Shown in pieces: positions 49,725 to 58,508 of a stretch of DNA of 64,000 bases. Each line of letters begins with the position of its first letter. The first letter of the stretch is position 1. The position numbers and the translations under genes were made by a program. The notes under the pieces were generated by a model, which was given only the letters and a program-made list of their open reading frames with translations, made no database searches and was not told the origin of the DNA. The stretch is taken from the NCBI GenBank assembly GCA_964348665.1, contig CAYGDP010000019.1:9035-73034 (forward strand), written 5' to 3'. This DNA comes from CAYGDP01 sp964348665. Its GTDB lineage: Bacteria; Verrucomicrobiota; Verrucomicrobiia; Palsa-1439; CAYGDP01.

Positions 49725-52640
49725 ATGGACAAAGAATTCATCACCATCGGCGGTGCGCGCGAGCATAATCTCAAGGGCATCTCGCTGAAACTGCCGCGCA
49801 ACCAGCTCATCGTCATCACCGGCCTGTCCGGAAGCGGAAAAAGCTCGCTCGCCTTCGACACGCTCTACGCCGAGGGACAGCGCAAATACGTCGAGAGTCT
49901 CTCCGCCTACGCTCGTCAATTCCTCGATCAAATGCAAAAACCCGACGTGGATTTCATCGAGGGCCTCTCCCCCGCCATCAGCATTGAGCAACGAACCGCA
50001 GGCTCCAATCCGCGCTCGACCATCGCCACCACCACCGAAATTTACGATTATCTCCGGCTCCTCTTTGCCAACGTCGGCAAACCGCACTGCCACAAATGCG
50101 CCCAGCCCATCACCCACCAAACCGTCCAGCAAATTGTCGATCAACTTTTCTCCCTGCCCGCCGGAAGCAACCTTTTGCTTCTCGCCCCCCTTGTTCGCGG
50201 CAAAAAAGGCGAGCACCGCGACGCCATCGAGAAAATCCGCCGCGAAGGGTTCGTCCGCGCCCGCGTGGACGGTCGCATCATCGAGCTGGAAGACGAAAAA
50301 GTCCGGCTCAAGAAGAATTTCAAGCACGATATCGAGATCGTTGTGGACCGCCTCGCGCTCGATGCCAAAACGAATCGGGCGCGATTGACCGATTCCGTCG
50401 AAACCGCGCTCAAATGGGGCGAAGGATCGCTCCTGGTCGCGCGGGAAGCTCGCGGAGAATGGAGCGACACCCTGCTCAGCACCAAAAACGCCTGTGTCCA
50501 GTGCGGCATCAGTTATGGAACGTTCACCCCGCGCCATTTTTCATTCAATTCGCCCTACGGCGCCTGTTCCGAATGTCATGGTCTCGGCTCCAAACTCGTC
50601 CTCGACCCCGATCTCATCGTTCCCGACCCCGCCAAATCCATCGAGGACGGCGCCATCGCCGCCTGGCGCCGGGGCGGACGCCGTCTCATCCTCTATTACA
50701 AAATGGTGCTCCGTTCGATCGCCAAACACTACGATGTCAGCATCGAGACTCCGTGGAAAGATTTGTCCAAGAAAACCCAGGACGCCATTCTGTACGGCTC
50801 GGACGGCGAGGAGGTCGAATTCGGGTTCTGGCGCGGGGGCGCCTGGCGGAAGATTTCCAAGCCGTTCGAAGGAGTGATTCCCAATCTCCAGCGTCTCTAC
50901 GAAAATTCCGAGAGCGAGTTCACCAAGGATCGTCTCGTCGGGTATATGACGCGCGCCGACTGCGGCTCTTGCAAGGGCGCGCGCCTCAAACCCGAATCCC
51001 TCGCCGTTACCGTTGGCGATACATCCGCCAACCGGGACGCGGAAAAATCCATCATGGATGTCTGTTCGCTTTCAGTGCGCGCGGCGCACGAGTTTTTTTC
51101 GACGGTGCAACTGACCGCGCAGCAAGAAAAAGTCGCCCACGAAATCCTGAAGGAAATACTCGCCCGGCTTAGTTTCATGAAAAATGTCGGGCTTGATTAT
51201 CTCACGCTCGACCGCGAGAGCGGTACGCTCTCCGGCGGCGAAGCCCAGCGCGTCCGTCTCGCCACTCAAATCGGCACAGGATTGGTCGGTGTCCTCTACA
51301 TCCTCGACGAGCCGAGCATCGGCCTTCATCAACGCGACAACAGCCGCCTCCTGAACACTCTCGAAGGATTGCGAGACCTCGGCAACACAGTCATCGTGGT
51401 CGAACACGACGAAGAAACCATCCGCCGCGCCGACCACATCGTCGACCTCGGTCCGGGCGCTGGCGTCCATGGCGGGCGCATCGTCGCGGAAGGAACGCTG
51501 GAAGACGTCCTGCGATCTACAACCTCGCTCACCGCAAAATATCTTCGGCACGACATCGAAATCCCAATCCCGAAACGGCGCACGCCCCCGCGCAAGCTGA
51601 ACGGCTGGCTCAAAATCCTGGGGGCGCGCGAAAACAATCTCAAAAATATCCAGATCAACATTCCCCTCGGTTGCTTAGTCTGCGTCACCGGCGTCAGCGG
51701 CAGCGGAAAATCCACATTGGTGGATGACATCCTCCGCAAAGCGCTGTTCCGAAAGTTTTACAGCTCGAAAGAACGACCGGGCGCATTCGAAAAAATAACC
51801 GGCGATGACGAACTCGACAAAGTGATCGTCATCGACCAATCCCCCATCGGTCGCACGCCGCGATCCAACCCCGCAACGTACACGGGCATGTTCACGCACA
51901 TTCGCGATCTCTTCGCGCGATTGCCGCTCTCGAAAGTCCGTGGGTTTAGTCCGGGCCGCTACAGCTTTAACGTCAAAGGCGGCCGTTGCGAGGCTTGTCA
52001 GGGGGACGGCATCCTGCGCATCGAGATGCATTTTCTCCCCGACGTGTATGTGACCTGTGAAACCTGCGGCGGCAAACGTTACAACCGCGACACGCTGGAA
52101 GTGACTTACAAAGGAAAGAACATTGCTGATGTGCTGGATTTGAGCGTGGATGAGGCGCTGCCGTTTTTCCGGAATATCCCGCAAATCGCCGGCAAAATCG
52201 AGACGCTCGCCGATGTCGGGCTTGGCTACGTGCGGCTCGGCCAACAGGCGACCACTTTGAGCGGTGGCGAAGCCCAGCGCGTCAAACTCTCGACCGAACT
52301 CGCCAAGCGAGCGACGGGACGCACGCTATATATCTTGGACGAACCGACGACGGGCTTGCATTTTGCTGACATTGACAGATTATTGCAGGTGCTCCATCGT
52401 TTACGCGATTCGGGCAACACCGTGCTGGTCATTGAACACAACCTCGATGTGATCAAGACCGCCGACTGGATCATCGACCTGGGTCCGGAAGGCGGAGACG
52501 CCGGCGGTCGCGTTGTTGCCACCGGAACACCCGAACAAATCGCGCGGGTCGCCGAAAGTCACACCGGCAAGTTCTTGCAAAGCATCCTACCATGCCTTCC
52601 CCAGACATCGTCCGAAAAATCATTGGCGTCGCTGGCCTGA
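49725..52640 (+). CDS. uvrA: Excinuclease ABC subunit A
   Basis: Damage-recognition ATPase of nucleotide excision repair (971 aa). Two ABC modules have Walker A GLSGSGKS (33-40) and GVSGSGKST. Signatures TLSGGEAQRVRLATQIG and TLSGGEAQRVKLSTELA are present, as are zinc-finger cysteines (CHKCAQ, CVQCG...CSECHG, CEACQGDG...CETCGG). The start EFITIGGAREHNL is family-typical from Met 49725. A GTG at 49710, 5 nt after a TATTCT box, is the start predicted by the leaderless promoter model. The 3' end overlaps the TPR gene by 49 nt. Confidence 0.97.
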   Translation: MDKEFITIGGAREHNLKGISLKLPRNQLIVITGLSGSGKSSLAFDTLYAEGQRKYVESLSAYARQFLDQMQKPDVDFIEGLSPAISIEQRTAGSNPRSTIATTTEIYDYLRLLFANVGKPHCHKCAQPITHQTVQQIVDQLFSLPAGSNLLLLAPLVRGKKGEHRDAIEKIRREGFVRARVDGRIIELEDEKVRLKKNFKHDIEIVVDRLALDAKTNRARLTDSVETALKWGEGSLLVAREARGEWSDTLLSTKNACVQCGISYGTFTPRHFSFNSPYGACSECHGLGSKLVLDPDLIVPDPAKSIEDGAIAAWRRGGRRLILYYKMVLRSIAKHYDVSIETPWKDLSKKTQDAILYGSDGEEVEFGFWRGGAWRKISKPFEGVIPNLQRLYENSESEFTKDRLVGYMTRADCGSCKGARLKPESLAVTVGDTSANRDAEKSIMDVCSLSVRAAHEFFSTVQLTAQQEKVAHEILKEILARLSFMKNVGLDYLTLDRESGTLSGGEAQRVRLATQIGTGLVGVLYILDEPSIGLHQRDNSRLLNTLEGLRDLGNTVIVVEHDEETIRRADHIVDLGPGAGVHGGRIVAEGTLEDVLRSTTSLTAKYLRHDIEIPIPKRRTPPRKLNGWLKILGARENNLKNIQINIPLGCLVCVTGVSGSGKSTLVDDILRKALFRKFYSSKERPGAFEKITGDDELDKVIVIDQSPIGRTPRSNPATYTGMFTHIRDLFARLPLSKVRGFSPGRYSFNVKGGRCEACQGDGILRIEMHFLPDVYVTCETCGGKRYNRDTLEVTYKGKNIADVLDLSVDEALPFFRNIPQIAGKIETLADVGLGYVRLGQQATTLSGGEAQRVKLSTELAKRATGRTLYILDEPTTGLHFADIDRLLQVLHRLRDSGNTVLVIEHNLDVIKTADWIIDLGPEGGDAGGRVVATGTPEQIARVAESHTGKFLQSILPCLPQTSSEKSLASLA

Positions 52641-55072
52641 CCTGCATTGCTCTCGGCGTGTCGTTGAACGCTGCCGAACCGCGGCGCGCCCGCGAATTGT
52701 TCGAGACGGGCAAACGCTCGTTTGGCGACGAGTTGTTTGCTGTGGCAGAGGGACAATTCCGCCAATTCCTGAAGGATTTTCCTGCGTCAATCAACGCCGC
52801 GGAAGCCCATTTGCTCCTGGGAGAATCTCTTTTCTACCAAGAACGGTGGCCGGAAGCCGCTGCTGCCCTGGAAACCGGCCGACAAAGTTCCGGAGGAAAA
52901 TTTGCGGACGCGTTTCACTTCTGGCTGGGAGAATCCCAGGCGCGACAAAATCACTTGGCCGATGCGCTGCCGCTCTATCAGGAGGTTGTCGAAAATTATC
53001 CGAAGAGCCGCTACCGCGCGGCGGCACAGTTCGGGATCGGCGACGTGCTCTTTCGCAGCGGACAATTTGCGGAGGCGCGAGCCGCGTTTGCGGCCGCACA
53101 CCGCGAGGCGCCAACAGCCGAGTTTTCCGCCGAAGCAATCGTCGGGCTTGGCAAGGTCAACCTCGCACACAACGACCTCGGTGCGGCCGAGGCAAATTTT
53201 CGTGATGTGATCGCAAATTATTCCAAGACGGACGCGCTCTGGCTGGCCCGATACTGGCTGGCCGAGACGCGCCAGCGACAAGGCGATCTTGCCGGCGCTC
53301 TCGGCGAATTGCGAATGATCGCCGAGTTCAAGCAAAAAATCCGGCCAAGAAATTTGCGCGCCGAGGCATCGTATTCCATCGGCCGCATCCATCTGGTTCG
53401 CAACGAATTTGACCTTGCTGCGGACGCGTTTTCGCGAGCCAAGCAGGAAGCCAAATCTCCCGATCTGCAAACCGCCAGTTTATTGCAACGAGCGGAAGCG
53501 CTCGTCCGCGGGGGGCAATCCGATAGCGCGATCGCCGAATTGCGTACGACCGAGCCAATGACCGCGCCGGTGGCGTTTCGCATTGCGGAACTGTTGTACG
53601 GCCAGAAGAAATTCAAAGATTCGCTGGACGCGTATCGCGCGGTTTCCGCAAATTTTTCACAGAGCGACCTGGTCGGCGCGGCGCATTACGGCGCCGGTTG
53701 GTCGCTGATCGAACTGGCAAAGCCGACTGAAGCAGTGGTGGAATTCGCGCAGGCAACCTTGTCGGGGCCTTCCCTTGAATTGAAAGCGCAGGCGCAAACC
53801 AAAATCGGCGATATCTACTTGAGCCAGCGCGAATATCTCCGCGCCGCGGAAAATTATCAGGTCGTCCTCGACAAATTCAGCCCGTCGTCGGTTTCGGATC
53901 GCGCCCAATTTCAGATTGGATTCACCCACGCGGAGGCGGGCAATTTTGGCGAAGCCGCCGCCGCGTTTGAGACACTCGTTCTGAAATTTCCGGGCAGCGC
54001 GTATGCCCCTCGCGCCCAGGTGCAGATCGGCTGGGCGCGATATAATCTCCACCAATTTCCAGAAGCTCGCCGCGCATGGGACCGATTCCTTCAAAATTTC
54101 ACGACCGGCCCGCTCCCGGCCGAAGTCTGGCTCGCCATCGCGCAAGCATGGGAAGCGGAAACCCGGTATGTTGACGCACTCTCCCAGCTCGATGGATTCG
54201 CAGGGAAATTTCCGGAAAGCCCCCTTCTTCCTCGTGTCAAGTTCGAGCACGCCATCGTGGAAGCCAAGATGGGAAACCGCCCGCAGGCGCGGGAGGAATT
54301 GAAAAAGTTTCTAACGGATTATCCATCGCACCCTCTTGCGGTTCACGCGCAGTTCTGGCTCGCGCAAGACCTTCACAGCGAAAAACAATTTGTTCCCGCC
54401 CAAAGCGCGTTCGAGGCAATCGCAGAAAAATTTCCGGAAAGCGCATTTACCCCGGAAGCCCTGTATTGGGCAGGCAGATGCGCCGCCAGCATTCCCAATC
54501 GCCGGAAAGCCCGCGAGCTATTCAATACGCTTACCGTAAAATACACGGCCAGCCCACTTTGCGCCGATGCCCGGTTCTTTCAGGCTGATTCGTTCACCGA
54601 GGAAGATAATTTCGGCGAGGCGATCGTTGTCTTCGATGAATTGATACGCGCGTACCCCGCCAGTCCGCTGGTGGACGCCGCGTACGGTCGAAAAGGAGAT
54701 TGCCTCTTCACGCTGAAACGCTACGAAGAAGCTATTGCCTCCTATGAAAAGGTGGTTGCCAGCGAGCGAGCTGGCCTCGCGCTGCGGAACCAGGCCGAAG
54801 TGCGCATCGGCGACAGTTTTCGACTGCTCGGCCAGTCCGCCGACGCCTTCTTGCGGTACGCCAATGTCGTCTATCGAAAACCAGAGACCGAGCGCGAGAC
54901 CTTCTGGTTTTCGATGGCCGCCGAGCGTGCGGCGAGAATCAAGGAAGAACAAAAACTCTGGGCGGACGCCGTGCGCCTCTGGGATCAACTGGCAGCGGCA
55001 AACGTGGACGCTAGCGCCAACGCAAAGAAACGAGCCGACCAAATCCGAAAAGAACATCCGGAAGAGTTTTAA
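52592..55072 (+). CDS. Large tetratricopeptide-repeat protein
   Basis: Exported or membrane-anchored TPR protein (826 aa): hydrophobic N-terminus IIGVAGLTCIALGVSLNA, then some 15-18 TPR/Sel1-like helical pairs. Recurrent motifs are AEAHLLLGESLFYQERWPEAA and AAQFGIGDVLFRSGQFAEA. The pattern resembles BamD/CpoB (YbgF)-type periplasmic scaffolds. Partner unknown. It overlaps uvrA by 49 nt in another frame, so it is probably co-transcribed. Confidence 0.85.
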   Translation: MPSPDIVRKIIGVAGLTCIALGVSLNAAEPRRARELFETGKRSFGDELFAVAEGQFRQFLKDFPASINAAEAHLLLGESLFYQERWPEAAAALETGRQSSGGKFADAFHFWLGESQARQNHLADALPLYQEVVENYPKSRYRAAAQFGIGDVLFRSGQFAEARAAFAAAHREAPTAEFSAEAIVGLGKVNLAHNDLGAAEANFRDVIANYSKTDALWLARYWLAETRQRQGDLAGALGELRMIAEFKQKIRPRNLRAEASYSIGRIHLVRNEFDLAADAFSRAKQEAKSPDLQTASLLQRAEALVRGGQSDSAIAELRTTEPMTAPVAFRIAELLYGQKKFKDSLDAYRAVSANFSQSDLVGAAHYGAGWSLIELAKPTEAVVEFAQATLSGPSLELKAQAQTKIGDIYLSQREYLRAAENYQVVLDKFSPSSVSDRAQFQIGFTHAEAGNFGEAAAAFETLVLKFPGSAYAPRAQVQIGWARYNLHQFPEARRAWDRFLQNFTTGPLPAEVWLAIAQAWEAETRYVDALSQLDGFAGKFPESPLLPRVKFEHAIVEAKMGNRPQAREELKKFLTDYPSHPLAVHAQFWLAQDLHSEKQFVPAQSAFEAIAEKFPESAFTPEALYWAGRCAASIPNRRKARELFNTLTVKYTASPLCADARFFQADSFTEEDNFGEAIVVFDELIRAYPASPLVDAAYGRKGDCLFTLKRYEEAIASYEKVVASERAGLALRNQAEVRIGDSFRLLGQSADAFLRYANVVYRKPETERETFWFSMAAERAARIKEEQKLWADAVRLWDQLAAANVDASANAKKRADQIRKEHPEEF

Positions 55073-55145
55073 CAGCCGTTAAAACGTGAAAGGCATTAGA
55101 AACGCTAAAATCGGATTTTTACGCAACTAATTTTTTAAACGATGA

Positions 55146-55667
55146 TTAATGCTTTGCCGGCTTTTCTTGCAACAGATCGACGGCGTGCGGGATCGCTGCC
55201 GCGACGAATTCAAGACATTCAACCGTGCCTTTGGGACTGCCAGGGAGACAGACCACCAAGCTTTTCCCGACGACGAACGCAGACGTCCGCGAGAGAATCG
55301 CGTGCGGCGTGATCTTGAGTGATTCCGCGCGCATCACTTCGCCAAACCCGGGCAATTCACAGCGGGCGATGGCCGAGATCGCGTCCGGCGTCACATCGCG
55401 TCGAGTGACCCCGGTACCACCCGTGGTCAAAATCACTTCACATCCGGTCTTCGCCAGGGATCGGATCGCTTTCTGAATCGCCGGCTTGGAGTCCGGGACA
55501 ATTTTCTGGGCGGTAACGTTCCAGCCGCGTCTCTCCGCGGCCTCGCGCAACGCCGGGCCGCTCTTGTCCTCGTATTGTTCACGCGAGGCACGGCTGCGCC
55601 GTCCTTGCGTTGCCTGCGCCGCCGTGAAGGCGCGATCGCTGACAATTAATATGCCGACTGTTGTCAT
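55146..55667 (-). CDS. mog: Molybdopterin adenylyltransferase (MogA/MoaB family) with insertion
   Basis: Activates molybdopterin with ATP for metal insertion (173 aa from ATG 55667). ILTTGGTGVTRRDVTPDA is the substrate loop, and CLPGSPKGTVECLEF is the C-terminal signature. Between DRA and YEDKSGP, where relatives have about four residues, this protein has about 18 (FTAAQATQGRRSRASREQ), encoded largely by a 38-bp palindrome at 55589-55626. The frame is open to 55691, but the Met at 55667 matches the family. Confidence 0.88.
   Translation of the reverse strand: MTTVGILIVSDRAFTAAQATQGRRSRASREQYEDKSGPALREAAERRGWNVTAQKIVPDSKPAIQKAIRSLAKTGCEVILTTGGTGVTRRDVTPDAISAIARCELPGFGEVMRAESLKITPHAILSRTSAFVVGKSLVVCLPGSPKGTVECLEFVAAAIPHAVDLLQEKPAKH
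55589..55626. repeat. 38-bp imperfect palindrome within mog
   Basis: CACGGC-t-GCGC at the left matches GCGC-c-GCCGTG at the right around one centre. It is in frame in mog and explains the extra Ala/Arg-rich loop. Confidence 0.6.
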
Positions 55668-55777
55668 AAGATTATTGCCACGAAAACACACAAAGCTATA
55701 CTCGTTCCACGTCGCTTACAGCCCACAATCTCAAATTTCCCTGCGGTTGCCAAACGGAATATGATAGCCTCCTAGCC

Positions 55778-56566
55778 ATGTCAAAATTCCGCGTCACCTT
55801 TCTCGGCACCGGCACCAGCCAAGGCGTGCCGATGATCGGCTGCGATTGCGCCGTGTGCCGGTCGGAGGATCCCCGTAACAATCGAATGCGATGCTCGATC
55901 TATATCGAGACGGATGCCGGCTCTATGCTGGTGGATACGACCCCGGATTTACGAACCCAAGCGCTGCGGTCAAACCTTCGACAAGTGGACGCCGTGCTGA
56001 TGACCCACACGCACACCGATCACGTGGCGGGATTCGATGACCTACGACGATTCAGCGACTTGGCCAACGTGGAAATTCCCATCTACGCTTCTCCCGCGAC
56101 GTGCGCGGAGGTGCGACGAATGTTTCCGTTCGTGTTCGACGGACCACCCAAAAAGGCACCCTATCTGCGCGCAAGACTTTGTCCGTTGGAGATTAACAAG
56201 CCGGTCGAGTCGATAGGATGCCGGGTGACACCGGTGAACTTGCCACATGGGCGAATGACGACCACCGGATTTTTGTTTGAACAGGATGGCGCCGTAAAAC
56301 TGGCGTATTTAAACGATTGCAAGGAAGTGCCGGAAGACGTGCTGAAGCAGTCCATCGGGGCGCGCGTGATGGTGTTGGACGCGTTGCGATTCCGGGAGCA
56401 TCCCACGCATATGTGCCTGGATGATGCACTGGCGGTGGTGCGACGGGCGAAACCGGCGCGGGCGTTTTTAACGCATATGACACACGAGATCGAACATGGC
56501 AAAGTGAGCGCGGAACTCCCCGAGTCGGTGGCATTGGCGTATGATGGTTTGGTGGTGGAGGTGTAG
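55778..56566 (+). CDS. PhnP-like metallo-beta-lactamase-fold phosphodiesterase
   Basis: Metallo-hydrolase (262 aa). GTGTSQGVPMIGCDCAVC begins the protein; its Cys22/24/27 match the structural zinc site of PhnP, the phosphoribosyl cyclic phosphodiesterase. THTHTDHVAGFDDLR is the metal motif, and FLTHMTHEIEH carries the last histidines. No C-P lyase genes are nearby, so a general cyclic phosphodiesterase role is likely. Confidence 0.87.
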   Translation: MSKFRVTFLGTGTSQGVPMIGCDCAVCRSEDPRNNRMRCSIYIETDAGSMLVDTTPDLRTQALRSNLRQVDAVLMTHTHTDHVAGFDDLRRFSDLANVEIPIYASPATCAEVRRMFPFVFDGPPKKAPYLRARLCPLEINKPVESIGCRVTPVNLPHGRMTTTGFLFEQDGAVKLAYLNDCKEVPEDVLKQSIGARVMVLDALRFREHPTHMCLDDALAVVRRAKPARAFLTHMTHEIEHGKVSAELPESVALAYDGLVVEV

Positions 56567-56579
56567 GGGGAAAATACCA

Positions 56580-56664
56580 AATCCAAAATCTCAAACACCA
56601 AAGAAGCTCGACGACAAATACCGGCGGTCGTACTTGTCCGCCTCTTGCGGAGACCACCGCTACA
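56580..56664. repeat. CCAAAT word run and weak two-hairpin palindrome (copy C)
   Basis: ACCAAATCCAAAATCTCAAACACCAA words (56575-56602) are followed by a palindromic segment (56618-56664) ending CCACCGCTACAAT. This shares its end with the TGTAGCGG family but is more degraded. Confidence 0.45.
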
Positions 56665-56691
56665 ATATTTCGGATTTATTTCAACAAACTG

Positions 56692-57744
56692 CTACAGCCG
56701 TTTGTAAACGGCGGAGGCAACTTTTTCCACGGTGATTTTCTCGATCGGTCCATTGGGGCGCCTTTGCGGCGACGAAGCCGCTTCAGCAGCGCAGGCGCGG
56801 AGGACGGTGAACGGCGCATCCTTCAGATGCGCGCTGTAGGGGCCGACCTTGACCGGGTCGGTTGGACCAAAGAGCGCGACCAACGGTTTGCCGAGTGCGG
56901 CGGCGATGTGCATGGGCCCGCTGTCATTGGTGATGACAAGGTCGGCGCGGCGAAGGAGTTCGACCAGTTGGGGCAACGATGTTTCGCCAACAGCGTTGGC
57001 GATCGTTGAAACGTTAAAGCGTTGAACCGTTAAAGCGGAAAGAATTTGGCCGGCGATGGGAGCGTCGGAGGCCGAACCGATGAGGACGAAGTTTACGCCG
57101 GGAATTTTTTGGGCAAGTTGGGTGATGAGCGCGGCAAAATTTTTGGGCGGCCATCGTTTGGTGAGCCAGCGGGCGCAGGGATTCAATATAATGAAGGGTG
57201 AAGAGCGAGGCGAGAGAGCGGATTGGAGATTGGAGAGGAATTGATCAGCCCAGGAGCTTGTTTCTGAAGAGTCCGGCAACGGGAATTCGATGGTGCCGCG
57301 TGGAATCTGGAGGGCGTTGAGAGCCAGGAGATAGCGGTCGACGGCGTGCATGGATGTTTTTGGGACGGGAATGATTTCGGTGTAGAAGTGCCGCGCGCCC
57401 TCGCGGGCGTCCGAAAGTCCGATACGACGAGGGGCGCGCGTGGCGCGAGCGAGAAAACCGCTCCGGAGCAACCCTTGGAGGTCGAGGACGATGTCGAATC
57501 GACGTTCCCGCAGTTGGCGGCAGAATTTTCGGAATCGAGGGAGGTTGCGGAGTTTTCCGAAATCGGCGCGAGGAAATTCGATGATGTCATCGACAAAGGC
57601 CAATCCATTCAGGATCGGCGCGAAGGTATCGTTGATGAGCCAGGAAATTTGCGCGCGCGGATGAGCGCGGCGGATGTGATGGACGGTGGGGATGGCGTGG
57701 ATGATATCGCCGAGCGAGCTGGGTTTCAGGATGAGAATTTTCAT
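56692..57744 (-). CDS. Glycosyltransferase family 9 (heptosyltransferase-like)
   Basis: Lipopolysaccharide-core type ADP-heptose transferase (350 aa). The N-terminus MKILILKPSSLGDIIHAIP, FDIVLDLQGLLRSG, CARWLTKRWPPKNFAAL and NDSGPMHIAAALGKPLVALFGPTDP are characteristic. It supports an LPS-bearing outer membrane. A word array is translated in frame as TVQRFNVSTI. Met at 57744 is chosen over 57759. Last gene of a six-gene operon. Confidence 0.9.
   Translation of the reverse strand: MKILILKPSSLGDIIHAIPTVHHIRRAHPRAQISWLINDTFAPILNGLAFVDDIIEFPRADFGKLRNLPRFRKFCRQLRERRFDIVLDLQGLLRSGFLARATRAPRRIGLSDAREGARHFYTEIIPVPKTSMHAVDRYLLALNALQIPRGTIEFPLPDSSETSSWADQFLSNLQSALSPRSSPFIILNPCARWLTKRWPPKNFAALITQLAQKIPGVNFVLIGSASDAPIAGQILSALTVQRFNVSTIANAVGETSLPQLVELLRRADLVITNDSGPMHIAAALGKPLVALFGPTDPVKVGPYSAHLKDAPFTVLRACAAEAASSPQRRPNGPIEKITVEKVASAVYKRL
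57004..57037. repeat. TTTAACG/TTCAACG word array inside the glycosyltransferase gene
   Basis: On the coding strand the words TTTAACGG, TTCAACGC, TTTAACG, TTTCAACGA with an 8-bp period are read in frame as LTVQRFNVSTI. Same family and same peptide flavour as in larB. Confidence 0.65.
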
Positions 57745-57782
57745 ACCCTTGCGCGGCACGCCATCTTGCGTCTCAAGATTGG

Positions 57783-58508
57783 CTACTTGCCAATGGAGAG
57801 CCGGTCGGCGAGGCGCTGCGGCAAGCCGGCTTCCATGATTTTCTTTTGGACGGCGGCGATATCGTAGTCGAGGCGCTTGAGAATGACGACATTTTCGTCC
57901 ATGTCATAAATGACGTAGGCGCTCTTAGGGTTGCCGTCGCGCGGCTGGCCGACGCTGCCGACATTGATGAAATATTTTTTGCCGGCTTCGATGCGGAGTT
58001 TCGTGTATTGGCCGCCACGGACGGCGTTGTCACGGATGAACGCGAGAGGGACATGGGTGTGGCCACAGAAACAAATACTGGTGGTTTGATAGCTCATCGA
58101 GGTCGCGGCGGCGAGCCGGTCGAAAACGTATCCCCACCGGGAAGGTGTGTCGAGCGTGGCATGAACGACGGTGAAAGATTCGACGATACGAGTGTAGGGG
58201 AGCGTGGCGAGCCACTTTTTGTCGTCGTCGGTGAGTTGTTTGCGGGTCCATTCGACGGCGGCGGCGGCGTGGGGATTAAACCCGGAGAGATTGCCTTCGT
58301 TGGAGCACAACTCGTCGTGATTGCCTTTGACGGTGGGAGCTTTGAGTTCGTCGCGGACGACGGCGAGACATTCGTGCGGATTGGGGCCGTAGCCGACCAC
58401 GTCGCCGACGCAGACATAATCGGTCACATTTTCTTTTTTGCAATCTTCGAGCACCGTGCCGAGCGCTTCGAGATTGGCGTGGATATCTCCGAGGATGGCG
58501 ATTTTCAT
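57783..58508 (-). CDS. Metallophosphoesterase (YfcE-like)
   Basis: Calcineurin-like phosphodiesterase (241 aa). The dimetal motifs are AILGDIHANLEAL, VGDVVGYGPNP, VKGNHDEL and CFCGHTHVPLAF, all intact. NVGSVGQPRDGNP is typical of the family that acts on small phosphodiesters. Its start overlaps the upstream gene's stop by 4 nt. Confidence 0.9.
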   Translation of the reverse strand: MKIAILGDIHANLEALGTVLEDCKKENVTDYVCVGDVVGYGPNPHECLAVVRDELKAPTVKGNHDELCSNEGNLSGFNPHAAAAVEWTRKQLTDDDKKWLATLPYTRIVESFTVVHATLDTPSRWGYVFDRLAAATSMSYQTTSICFCGHTHVPLAFIRDNAVRGGQYTKLRIEAGKKYFINVGSVGQPRDGNPKSAYVIYDMDENVVILKRLDYDIAAVQKKIMEAGLPQRLADRLSIGK

